52,658 nt of DNA, taken from Nisaea sp. Lineage in GTDB: Bacteria > Pseudomonadota > Alphaproteobacteria > Thalassobaculales > Thalassobaculaceae. How positions within the stretch are numbered: position 1 is the first letter of the stretch; every line of letters begins with the position of its first letter. A program made the position numbers and the translations under genes. The notes below the pieces were generated by a model. It searched no databases. It saw nothing but the letters and a program-made list of their open reading frames with translations, and was not told the DNA's origin. Positions 26,641-34,128 of this stretch are shown here, one piece after another. The stretch covers positions 1 to 52,658 of the forward strand of contig NZ_JAEPQA010000029.1 in NCBI RefSeq assembly GCF_017640745.1, given 5' to 3'.

Positions 26641-28626
26641 TTAAGGCGACAGCTCGCGATAACCGGCCGTGCCGTTGTCGAAGAGCACAATCAACAAATG
26701 CCCCCAGGGCTCCGACCATTCGCTGTGGCGGTAGTCGTTGCGCCGGGCAATGTGCTCGATGTGGTAGCTGCTCGCCGTCTCGGTGCAGCGGACGGGTTCG
26801 CCGTCGACGGTGACGGCGGCGGGCTTCGGCTCCGCGCCGAAATCGGCCGTGATCCGCACCCGGCCCGTATCTAGCAACTCCGCCGAGGCCAAAAAATCCG
26901 GCGCGACCGCGCCGTCCGATGCCGCTCCCGACGCGACAAAGGGATCATCGAGTTCCGGCGTGCGCGGCGGCGGGACCCTCCTTCTGCCCGTGGCCTCGAA
27001 AGCCGCTGCGAGTTGCAGCAGGAGAGTGTCGTGATAGGCCCGTCCGGCGAAGGTGAGTCCGACTGGCATGCCGGTATCGGCCATCAGCCCCATAGGCACC
27101 GTGACCGTCGGAATGCCGAGATGGCGGATGGCGAGATTCCCATTGGCGACCCAGACGCCGTTGCGCCAGGCCGCATCGGCGGAGGCCGGATTGACGTCCG
27201 CATCCGCCGGGCCGATATCGGCGACAGCGGGAAAGACGAGCGCGTCGAGGCCGAGGCAGTCCATCCAGTCCTCGAGATCGATCCGGCGGGTTTCCTCAAG
27301 ACCCGTAACGCCCTCAGCGACATGCGGAATGGCCCTGAAATCGGAGATGTCGAGGCTGCTTGCATAGTCCGGATAAAGGCTGATCGTGTCGTCGAAGCCG
27401 GTATAGCGGTCCGGCAGGCTGCCCCTCGGCGCGGGGAAAATTTTCTCGCCATCGACATCGGCGAGCCGCCGGCCGTTGGCCGACAGGAACTCTTCCCAGG
27501 ACCAGACCGAGAGATCGATGATCTCACGTTGGAGATAGTCGGCGCCAACAACCCCGCGGGTCTCGATGGTAGGGCAGCCCGGACGGTCGCCCTCGTAGTT
27601 GGAGACAGCGGGAAATTCGACGACCACTACCTCGGCACCGGCGCCTTCCATCGCCTGTCGTGCAGCCTCCCAGAGCGCGATGATCGACGGCCGTGTTTCG
27701 ATGCGCTGTCCGGTTGGGCCGCCGATGCCCGGGTGCTCCGCCGTGCCCGCATGCCGATCGGCATTGATATACATCGCCGGCACGCCGATACGCTTGCCCT
27801 TCAGCGACGCGCCCTCGGCTAGTGCGGCATAGGAAGCGGGGCGGATTCCGGAGGCTTTCGGGATCTGGACCCAGGGCTGCATGCGCCAGAAGTCGCCGTG
27901 TGTCTCAGGATCGTCGGCGACAATCACGTCGAGCAGCTCCAGCATGTCGGCCATGGTGCGGGTATGCGGCACGACCACGTCCATGGTCGGCACAAGCGGC
28001 CAGTTGCCGCGTACAGAGATGACGCCCCGGCTCGGCGTATAGGCGCAAAGAGCGTTGTTGGAGGCGGGCGCCCGGCCGGAGGACCAGGTTTCCTCGCCGA
28101 GCCCGAAAGCGGCGAAGCTTGCCGCCGTCGCGGTGCCGGATCCGTTGGAGGATCCGGAAGCGAAGGCCGCCGTCAGCCAGTCGGCATTATAGGGCGATTC
28201 CGCGCGGCCATGGAGACCGCGCTGCATGCCGCCATTGGCCATCGGCGGCATGTTCGTATGGCCGATGAAGACGGCGCCGGCGGCGCGCAACCGGGCGATG
28301 GCGAAGGCGTCATCGGCGGCGATGAGATCGGCAAAGGCGGGCGATCCGGCGGAAACCCGAAGCCCCTTCACCATGTAGCTGTCCTTGGCCGTATAGGGGA
28401 TACCATCCAGCGGTCCGAGTACTTCGCCGCAAGCACGGCGCTGGTCGGAGGCCAGCGCCTCCTCGAACATTGCCGGGTTGAGCGCCGTCACGGAATTCAG
28501 CCGCAGGCCGTGACGGTCATAGAACGCGATGCGGTTGAGATAGCCTGCGACGAGGGCGACCGAACTGGTCTGTCCGGCGTCGAGCGCGGCGCGCAGCTCG
28601 GCGATGGAGGCGTCTACCAGCCTCAT
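26641..28626 (-). CDS. Amidase-signature hydrolase with C-terminal extension
   Basis: A 661-residue protein. The amidase-signature core covers about 1-545: Lys81 in YTAKDSY, the serine pair in ASGSSNGSG (159-160), and Ser183 in GEETWSSGRAPAS at the nucleophile position. The usual GTDTGGSIRIPA is altered to GEETWSSGRAPA, although the Ser, Arg and Pro are kept. About 115 extra residues at the C-terminus are predicted beta-rich and are absent from ordinary amidases of 450-500 residues. The start ATG at 28626 overlaps the deiminase stop by four bases (ATGA), so the two are coupled. It may cleave a carbamoyl or acyl amide produced from a guanidino compound. Confidence 0.8.
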   Translation of the reverse strand: MRLVDASIAELRAALDAGQTSSVALVAGYLNRIAFYDRHGLRLNSVTALNPAMFEEALASDQRRACGEVLGPLDGIPYTAKDSYMVKGLRVSAGSPAFADLIAADDAFAIARLRAAGAVFIGHTNMPPMANGGMQRGLHGRAESPYNADWLTAAFASGSSNGSGTATAASFAAFGLGEETWSSGRAPASNNALCAYTPSRGVISVRGNWPLVPTMDVVVPHTRTMADMLELLDVIVADDPETHGDFWRMQPWVQIPKASGIRPASYAALAEGASLKGKRIGVPAMYINADRHAGTAEHPGIGGPTGQRIETRPSIIALWEAARQAMEGAGAEVVVVEFPAVSNYEGDRPGCPTIETRGVVGADYLQREIIDLSVWSWEEFLSANGRRLADVDGEKIFPAPRGSLPDRYTGFDDTISLYPDYASSLDISDFRAIPHVAEGVTGLEETRRIDLEDWMDCLGLDALVFPAVADIGPADADVNPASADAAWRNGVWVANGNLAIRHLGIPTVTVPMGLMADTGMPVGLTFAGRAYHDTLLLQLAAAFEATGRRRVPPPRTPELDDPFVASGAASDGAVAPDFLASAELLDTGRVRITADFGAEPKPAAVTVDGEPVRCTETASSYHIEHIARRNDYRHSEWSEPWGHLLIVLFDNGTAGYRELSP

Positions 28627-29657
28627 GACCTGGTCTTCGGCTTCGGCTGTTGCTGGGTGATGCAATGGATGCCGCCGCCGCGCGCGAAGAGTTCGCGGGC
28701 ATCGATCGTCACCACGCGGCGGCCCGGATAGGCGTCGGCGAGGATATCCCGCGCCTGCGCGTCCGCCTCCGCTTCCCCAAAGCCGCAGGCGATCACGCCG
28801 TCATTGACGACGAGATGATTGACGTAGCTCCAGTCGACCGGACCGTGGGCGTCGGTCAAGGTGTCGGGCGCCGGCAGATCGATGATCTCCAGACTGCGGC
28901 CCCGCGCGTCCGTCGCTTCGGAGAGCAGCGCGCGGATCTCCCTCATCACCGCATGGTCGGGATGGCCGGGATTGCGTTGGTTGTGCATCAGCACGGTCCC
29001 GGGCGAGGGGAAGGTCGCGACGATATCGACATGGCCGCGCGTGCCGAAGCGCTCGTAGTCCCGCGTCAGGCCGCGCGGCAGCCAGATCGCCTTCGTGGCG
29101 CCGAGGGTGCGGGCCATTTCCGCCTCGACACGCTCCTTGTCGGCATGTGGATTGCGGTCGGGGTCAAGCTGCACCGTCTCGGTGAGGAGGATTGTCCCTT
29201 CGCCGTCCACATGCAGGCCGCCGCCCTCGTTGACGAGCAGGGAGGAGATCACCGGCACGCCGGCAAGCCCCGCGACGAAGCGGGCGATGCCGCGATCGTT
29301 CCGGGCGGAGGTCCAGTCGCCGCCGCCCCAGCCATTGAAGATCCAGTCGATGGCGGCCAGCGATCCGTCCTCCGCATGAACGAAGGTCGGCCCCGGATCG
29401 CGCATCCAGAAATCGTCGATGACGCGCTCGACGATCTCGATCTCGCCCGTCAGCATCCGGCGGGCCCGCGCGGTTTCGGACGGATTGACGAGGATCGTCA
29501 CGGGCTCGAAAGCGGCGATCTCGTTGGCGACCTCCGCCCAGGCGGCATAGCCGGCCTCCCGCTCGGAAGGGCCGGAGCCGAGCGTTGCGCCCTCGCGCGG
29601 AAACGCCATCCAGATCCGGTCCTGGGGAGCCGTTTCCGGCGGCATGACCCATGTCAT
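28623..29657 (-). CDS. Agmatine deiminase / bacterial peptidylarginine deiminase family protein
   Basis: A 344-residue enzyme of the guanidine-modifying superfamily. Expected residues are seen: DFWMRDPGPTF, NEGGGLHVDGEG, the TRGHVDIV histidine region and the catalytic Cys332 in GGGIHCITQQQP. Agmatine deiminase makes N-carbamoylputrescine and ammonia. I start at MTWVMPPETAP (29657), the normal family start with GAGG upstream, and not at the TTG at 29675. It is the first gene of a leftward trio with the amidase and ureohydrolase. Confidence 0.83.
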   Translation of the reverse strand: MTWVMPPETAPQDRIWMAFPREGATLGSGPSEREAGYAAWAEVANEIAAFEPVTILVNPSETARARRMLTGEIEIVERVIDDFWMRDPGPTFVHAEDGSLAAIDWIFNGWGGGDWTSARNDRGIARFVAGLAGVPVISSLLVNEGGGLHVDGEGTILLTETVQLDPDRNPHADKERVEAEMARTLGATKAIWLPRGLTRDYERFGTRGHVDIVATFPSPGTVLMHNQRNPGHPDHAVMREIRALLSEATDARGRSLEIIDLPAPDTLTDAHGPVDWSYVNHLVVNDGVIACGFGEAEADAQARDILADAYPGRRVVTIDARELFARGGGIHCITQQQPKPKTRS

Positions 29658-29701
29658 TCTCGAAATCCTCGACAAGCAGAGAAAGAGGCGGCGCCCGCTT
29701 C

Positions 29702-29938
29702 ATGCATTTTTCCAGGGGCGCGCGAAAAGGAAAGGGAAAACGGGGGCGGCCGGCCGAGATCGTGATTTACGAGGGTGCCGTGCATTCCGTCGACGCCCCG
29801 AACATGACGCTGCGCGAGCGGCTGGCACCGCTCACCGCTGCGGGCGAGGCGCTGCTTCAGGGGACCGGCCATGCGGCGCGGGAAGACGCTTTGCGGAGGG
29901 TTCCGGCCGTCCTCGAGCGCTACCTGAAACCCGAGTAA
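29702..29938 (+). pseudogene. C-terminal remnant of a dienelactone-hydrolase family gene
   Basis: The frame encodes 78 residues. From GRPAEIVIYEGAVHSVDAPNM to RVPAVLERYLKPE it matches the last quarter of dienelactone hydrolases, including the catalytic His in YEGAVHS followed by the usual D-P, and the GHAAREDALRRV helix. The Asp and Cys/Ser of the triad and the whole N-terminal two thirds are missing; upstream is a short basic stretch and then the divergent deiminase gene. I infer a deletion remnant. A short gene with its own start is possible but would be inactive as a hydrolase. Confidence 0.6.
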
Positions 29939-30070
29939 AATCTGGCCGGACTTGTGGATTCTCCGGCTCGACGAGGATGCGGCAGATCTGCTCCCCGTCC
30001 GCTTTTCAATTGCCAATTACGGGTAATAACGTCACATTCCGAACGACTTGGACAATAATTGGAGCCATCC

Positions 30071-30319
30071 GTGGCGGTCCGGACCCTGATCCTGCTGGCG
30101 TGCCTCCTGACGGCGGCCTGTGCAGAGTTGCCCCTGCAACTCGGGCAGAAAGACGAGGTGGAGCCACCACGGCCCCTGGAGCCACGCTATTGCTACAAGA
30201 CCCTCGGCAAGGTCAATTGCTATGCCCAGCCTCTCGACGGCAAGGAAGCCAACCGGCTTGTCGGCTATGAGGGCCCATCCCCGAGGCCGAACGCCGGCAC
30301 CGGTCCTCTTTCGCCCTGA
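30071..30319 (+). CDS. Small lipoprotein
   Basis: An 82-residue protein with a short signal (RTLILLACLLTAAC) that ends in a lipobox with Cys at about residue 18. The rest is polar, with YCYKTLGKVNCYAQPL and RLVGYEGP, a pattern I associate with small conserved alphaproteobacterial lipoproteins of unknown function. GTG at 30071 is chosen because GGAG lies six bases upstream; a TTG at 30059 is the alternative. It precedes the Sel1 gene by 36 bases. Confidence 0.7.
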   Translation: MAVRTLILLACLLTAACAELPLQLGQKDEVEPPRPLEPRYCYKTLGKVNCYAQPLDGKEANRLVGYEGPSPRPNAGTGPLSP

Positions 30320-30355
30320 CGGGGCTTTCAGTTCATAGATTTGACGGAATTTTCC

Positions 30356-31045
30356 TTGAAACGGGTACTCCCGCCACTCTTCGCAGCCTCCGCTCTTGTG
30401 CTCGCCGGCTCCGCTTCCGCCTCCGCCACGGACAGCCAGCGGCAGACCTATGGCGAGGCCATGGACTGGTATCGTGCGCAGGCCGAGGCCGGCGATGCGA
30501 AGGCCCAGTTCTATTACGGCCTGGCGCTGGAACGCGGCGCGCAGGGCAGCCAGGGCGATGCCGACAGGGCGCGCGCGTTGGACCTTTACAAGAAAGCCGC
30601 AGAAGGCGGATACGCGCTCGCCCAGTACCGGCTCGGAGTACTCTACCAGATCGGGCAGGGTGTCCCGAAGGATCTTGCCGAAGCCCGCAGATGGTTCGGC
30701 GCGGCCTCGGATGCCGGCCTGCGCGAGGCGGAATTCAACTACGCGATCATGCTGGAAACCGGAACCGGCGGCGCTCGGGACCCTAAGGAAGCGGCTCGGC
30801 TTTACGAGATCTCGGCCGGAAAGGGCGTGCGACAGGCTTTCCTGCCGCTCGGCATTCTTTATGCCCGCGGCGAAGGCGTGGAGCGCGACCTGATCGAGGC
30901 CCTGAAATGGCTGATCCTGGCGGAGCGTGCCGGCGCGGACGGCGTCCATCAGGCTATGGTCACGGTGCGCGCGGCAATGGAGGACAAGGACCAGGCGGAA
31001 GCGGTCAAGCGGGCCGATGCCTGGCGCATGACCCTGCCCGAGTAG
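30356..31045 (+). CDS. Exported Sel1-repeat (tetratricopeptide-like) protein
   Basis: About 229 residues: a signal peptide (KRVLPPLFAASALVLAGSASASA) and four or five Sel1-like repeats, each with the A-x-LG-x-Y/L and G-V-x-x-D-x-x-A-x-W/R-W/L-Y pattern, such as AQYRLGVLYQIGQGVPKDLAEARRWF. Sel1 repeats form alpha-solenoids that bind other proteins. The start is a TTG; 30356 gives the cleaner signal peptide, and a TTG at 30341 is also open. Its partner is unknown. It follows the small lipoprotein gene and precedes the FKBP-rhodanese gene. Confidence 0.8.
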   Translation: MKRVLPPLFAASALVLAGSASASATDSQRQTYGEAMDWYRAQAEAGDAKAQFYYGLALERGAQGSQGDADRARALDLYKKAAEGGYALAQYRLGVLYQIGQGVPKDLAEARRWFGAASDAGLREAEFNYAIMLETGTGGARDPKEAARLYEISAGKGVRQAFLPLGILYARGEGVERDLIEALKWLILAERAGADGVHQAMVTVRAAMEDKDQAEAVKRADAWRMTLPE

Positions 31046-31133
31046 GACGGATTGTCACGCGGCGCTGTTTGATTGGACTTCCCGGCGTCACCCATTACCC
31101 TGAGCGAAACGTCTCATCGCGAGGATCAGGGAA

Positions 31134-31886
31134 ATGCCGAATATTCTGCGCGCCGCTTTGGCTGCGCTCGCTCTCATCCTTTTTCCGGGTGCAAGCGAAG
31201 CGCATCACCAGCCCGGTCATCTGACAGTAAAGGATCTGACCGTCGGCACCGGCGCGGTGGCCTCGGCGAACTCTTCGGTGACGGTGCACTACACGGGCTG
31301 GCTGCTGGACGGCACCAAGTTCGACTCGAGCCTCGACCGCAATACGCCCTTCACCTTCACGCTCGGCGCGGGACAGGTGATCGCCGGTTGGGATCGGGGC
31401 GTGGACGGCATGAAGGCCGGCGGCAAGCGAGAGCTGATCATTCCGGCCGACATGGCCTATGGCGAAAAAGGTGCGGGCGCGGGTCTCATTCCGCCGAACG
31501 CGACGCTCAAGTTCGAGGTCGAATTGATCTCCGTCGCGGCACCGAAATTCAAGACGATCGGCAATGCGGACCTGAAGGCCCTGATGGATCGCGGGGTCAC
31601 GGTTATCGACATACGGCGGCCTGACGAATGGGCGCAGACCGGCACGGTGCCGGGTGCGAAGCGGCTGACCGCGTTCGACGGGCGCGGACAGTTCGTCCCG
31701 AGTTTCCCGGAAGCGGTCGACAAGCTGGTCTCCCGCGATCAGGAGGTCGTCCTGATCTGCCGCACCGGGAACCGGTCCCTGGCGTTGGCCCGGGCGATGG
31801 CCGATCAGGCCGGCTACACCCGGGTCTACAATCACGAAACAGGAATTGTCGGCTGGACCAAGGACGGCAATCCGGTCGAGAAGTAG
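31134..31886 (+). CDS. Exported FKBP-type prolyl isomerase fused to a rhodanese domain
   Basis: A 250-residue protein with a signal peptide (1-23), an FKBP domain (about 40-135: [49 protein letters not shown]) and a C-terminal rhodanese domain (about 140-248) with DIRRPDEW and the active loop CRTGNRS (Cys209-Ser215). FKBP domains speed proline isomerisation during folding; rhodanese domains carry a persulfide on the loop Cys. Both active sites look complete. The fusion in one exported protein is uncommon. The mature protein should be periplasmic, where the Cys could form disulfides. The DUF3445 gene follows 9 bases later. Confidence 0.87.
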   Translation: MPNILRAALAALALILFPGASEAHHQPGHLTVKDLTVGTGAVASANSSVTVHYTGWLLDGTKFDSSLDRNTPFTFTLGAGQVIAGWDRGVDGMKAGGKRELIIPADMAYGEKGAGAGLIPPNATLKFEVELISVAAPKFKTIGNADLKALMDRGVTVIDIRRPDEWAQTGTVPGAKRLTAFDGRGQFVPSFPEAVDKLVSRDQEVVLICRTGNRSLALARAMADQAGYTRVYNHETGIVGWTKDGNPVEK

Positions 31887-31895
31887 GATCTTCCG

Positions 31896-32810
31896 GTGAC
31901 AGCAACAGAAACGGCGGGCCCGCGTTACGCGCCCTATGCCAACGGCAAGTTCGCGCTGACGATGGGCTTGGTTGCGCTCGATCCGAAGGACTGGATCGAC
32001 GTGGACGGCAATCGCACGTTGGAACTCCAGGAAAAGGAAAGACTCCTCGCCGCGGACCGCAAGGCGGTGTTCGACGATCTTCACGGCAGCGAGGAGGCGC
32101 AGCGCGAGGTGCTTGTGCTCCTGCTGGAACATCTGGAGGAGCATCATCCGGACCTGATCGGGTTCGAGGATGGCATCATCACGGTATACGAGACCGGCAA
32201 GAGCTACCGGATGGCGGATTTCGCGGATCATGCACTCGACCTTGCCGGCCGTCTGGTGCAGGAGGATTTCTGCCTGATGCGGCCGGGCGAGGAGGGCTAT
32301 GTCCTTATTGCCGCCTCGCTCTGTTTTCCGGCACGCTGGGTGCTCGCCGAGAAGCTCGGCCAGCCGATGATGCGGATCCATGAACGCGTCTCGGGCTATG
32401 CCGAGAAGCTGGGGCGTCCGGTCGACCGGTTCTTCGAGCACCTCAGGTCAGACAAGCCGGTCCAGCGGCTCAACTGGTCGATCATGGACGATCCGGCCCT
32501 GTTCCAGACCGGCGGCAAGTTTCGCACGGAGGCGGAGGACGCGATTACGCCGGAGAATGCAGGCGGGAAGCTCTGGCTCCGGATCGAGCGGCAGACCCTC
32601 CGGCGTCTGGAGACATCGGGCGACATCCTGTTCACTATCCGCACTTTCGTCGATCCGATGTCCTCGCTTGAGGGGCGGCCGGATCTGGCGGCGGCCCTCC
32701 GGTCTTCCCTCGGCGAGATGCCGGAGGGAATGCAGCGCTACAAGAGCCTGCCGCCGTTCCGGGATGCGCTGCTTTGCTACCTCGAGCGGGTTGCGGCAAA
32801 GGCTGCCTGA
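31896..32810 (+). CDS. DUF3445 protein, haem-dependent oxidative N-demethylase-like
   Basis: A 304-residue protein that matches DUF3445, the family of the haem-binding alpha subunit of an oxidative N-demethylase that acts on small secondary amines and has a PAS-like fold. Seen landmarks are RYAPYANGKFALTMGL at the N-terminus, LIGFEDG, DFCLMRPGEEGYVLIAASLCFPARW and RIERQTLRRLETSGDILFTIRTF. The partner flavin and ferredoxin-type subunits of the studied enzyme are not in the window. Start is GTG at 31896 with AGGAT just upstream. Function here is inferred from family only. Confidence 0.78.
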   Translation: MTATETAGPRYAPYANGKFALTMGLVALDPKDWIDVDGNRTLELQEKERLLAADRKAVFDDLHGSEEAQREVLVLLLEHLEEHHPDLIGFEDGIITVYETGKSYRMADFADHALDLAGRLVQEDFCLMRPGEEGYVLIAASLCFPARWVLAEKLGQPMMRIHERVSGYAEKLGRPVDRFFEHLRSDKPVQRLNWSIMDDPALFQTGGKFRTEAEDAITPENAGGKLWLRIERQTLRRLETSGDILFTIRTFVDPMSSLEGRPDLAAALRSSLGEMPEGMQRYKSLPPFRDALLCYLERVAAKAA

Positions 32811-32821
32811 AGGGCATAGGC

Positions 32822-33196
32822 ATGATCGACCATGTCTCCATCGCTGTCTCCGACCTCCCCCGCAGCGCCGCCTTCTATGACCGGGTACTGGCGCCGCTCG
32901 GTCTTGTCAGGCTCGCCGAGCGGGAACGGACGATCGGCTTTGGCAAGAAATATCCGGAATTCTGGCTGAACCTGCGCGAGCGCATGGCCACGGTGGAGGA
33001 GGGGACCGGCATGCATATCTGCCTCCGTGCGCCGTCGCGGGAAGCCGTCGACTCGTTCCACGCAGCCGCGCTCGCGGGCGGAGGACGCAGCGACGGCGCG
33101 CCGGGCGAGCGGCAGGCGACGGTAACGGTCTGTTACGGTGCCTTCATCCGCGATCCGGACGGCAACAAGATCGAGGCGGTGACCTTTCCGCGCTAG
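32822..33196 (+). CDS. VOC (glyoxalase/bleomycin-resistance fold) family protein
   Basis: A 124-residue single-domain protein. MIDHVSIAVSDLPRSAAFYDRVLAPLG with the metal His4 and FIRDPDGNKIEAVTF with the metal Glu near the C-terminus are the two half-site motifs of VOC metalloenzymes. Substrate is unknown. The last four bases overlap the stop of the convergent amidinotransferase-family gene. It follows the DUF3445 gene by 11 bases and is probably co-transcribed with it. Confidence 0.82.
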   Translation: MIDHVSIAVSDLPRSAAFYDRVLAPLGLVRLAERERTIGFGKKYPEFWLNLRERMATVEEGTGMHICLRAPSREAVDSFHAAALAGGGRSDGAPGERQATVTVCYGAFIRDPDGNKIEAVTFPR

Positions 33197-34086
33197 ACCG
33201 CCTCCCGTTTCAGCGCCATCGAGAGACAGCGCGGGCCGCCGCCGGCCTGGGTGAACATGGAGAGGTCGGGGTCGAGCACGGTGATGCCTTCGGCCCGCAG
33301 TGCCTCGTTTACCCGTTTCGCGCCCTTCGAGGAGATCACCCGGTCGTTCCCGAGCGACATGCAGTTGCACTGGAGCTGCATCGCCTCCTTGTAGGTGACG
33401 GCGACGGGCTGGATGCCGTGGTCCTTCACCCAGGCGACGAAATCCTCCGGCAGCACGTCGAGGCACATCAGGGCGAGGCGCTCGTTCACCGTGGCGTAGA
33501 GCAGGTCGAGATGGAGGAAATGCTCGGCGAAGCGCTGCAGGCGGCATTCCCAGCCTTCGGCCTCGAGCCAGGTCTGGAGCTGTTTCGCGGCGACCTCGGT
33601 GGTGCGCTGGCCGGTATAGCCGACGACAGCGACGCCCGGCTTGATCAGGTGGATGTCGCCGCCCTCGATCGGTCCCGCCGTCGCCCAGTTCCAGACCGGA
33701 ATGCCGAGCTTCTCGTAGAAACGGTAGGTCGGCGCGATCTCGCCGCGGCGCTGCTGGCGGTACATCTGGCAGAGGAAGACGCCCCAGGGGGTCATGACCG
33801 AGGGGTCGCGGGTGTAGATCTGGTAGCTCAGCGCGGGATCGGTCTCGGCGAAATGGCAGGTGACGCCGGCGCCCTCGTAGGCGTCGATGAACTCGCGGTA
33901 ACCGGATTCGGCCGACTTGCGGTCGAAGGCGACGCCGTCGCGCAGGGTCGCCCGGACCACGGCGTTCGCCGTCGTGTCCTCCTTGGCGATGTCGGACCAC
34001 TGGAAATTGTCGGGGTGGCAGAGATAGACGTCGCGCAAGACGCCGTATTCGGAGCCGACGGCGAAGGCGTTCGAGCCAGAAGACAT
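33193..34086 (-). CDS. DDAH / arginine-deiminase-like amidinotransferase family enzyme
   Basis: A 297-residue member of the guanidine-modifying superfamily. It has YTRDPSVMTPWG, IEGGDIHLIKPG, the catalytic His192 in EHFLHLDLLY and Cys287 in GGGPRCLSM. These are shared by dimethylarginine dimethylaminohydrolase, arginine deiminase and amidinotransferases, so the substrate is open. It is separate from the agmatine-deiminase-like gene at 28623-29657 and from another branch of the superfamily. It is convergent with the VOC gene and 42 bases downstream of the acyl-CoA ligase on the same strand. Confidence 0.8.
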   Translation of the reverse strand: MSSGSNAFAVGSEYGVLRDVYLCHPDNFQWSDIAKEDTTANAVVRATLRDGVAFDRKSAESGYREFIDAYEGAGVTCHFAETDPALSYQIYTRDPSVMTPWGVFLCQMYRQQRRGEIAPTYRFYEKLGIPVWNWATAGPIEGGDIHLIKPGVAVVGYTGQRTTEVAAKQLQTWLEAEGWECRLQRFAEHFLHLDLLYATVNERLALMCLDVLPEDFVAWVKDHGIQPVAVTYKEAMQLQCNCMSLGNDRVISSKGAKRVNEALRAEGITVLDPDLSMFTQAGGGPRCLSMALKREAV

Positions 34087-34128
34087 ATGGACGATCCGGA
34101 GCGGGTGATCAGGTAAGACGCAGGCAGC

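Noticed and set aside
28623-34086. Treating the two guanidine-modifying enzymes (28623-29657 and 33193-34086) as recent duplicates
   Set aside because: Their motifs around the catalytic Cys (GIHCITQQQP versus GPRCLSM) belong to different branches of the superfamily.
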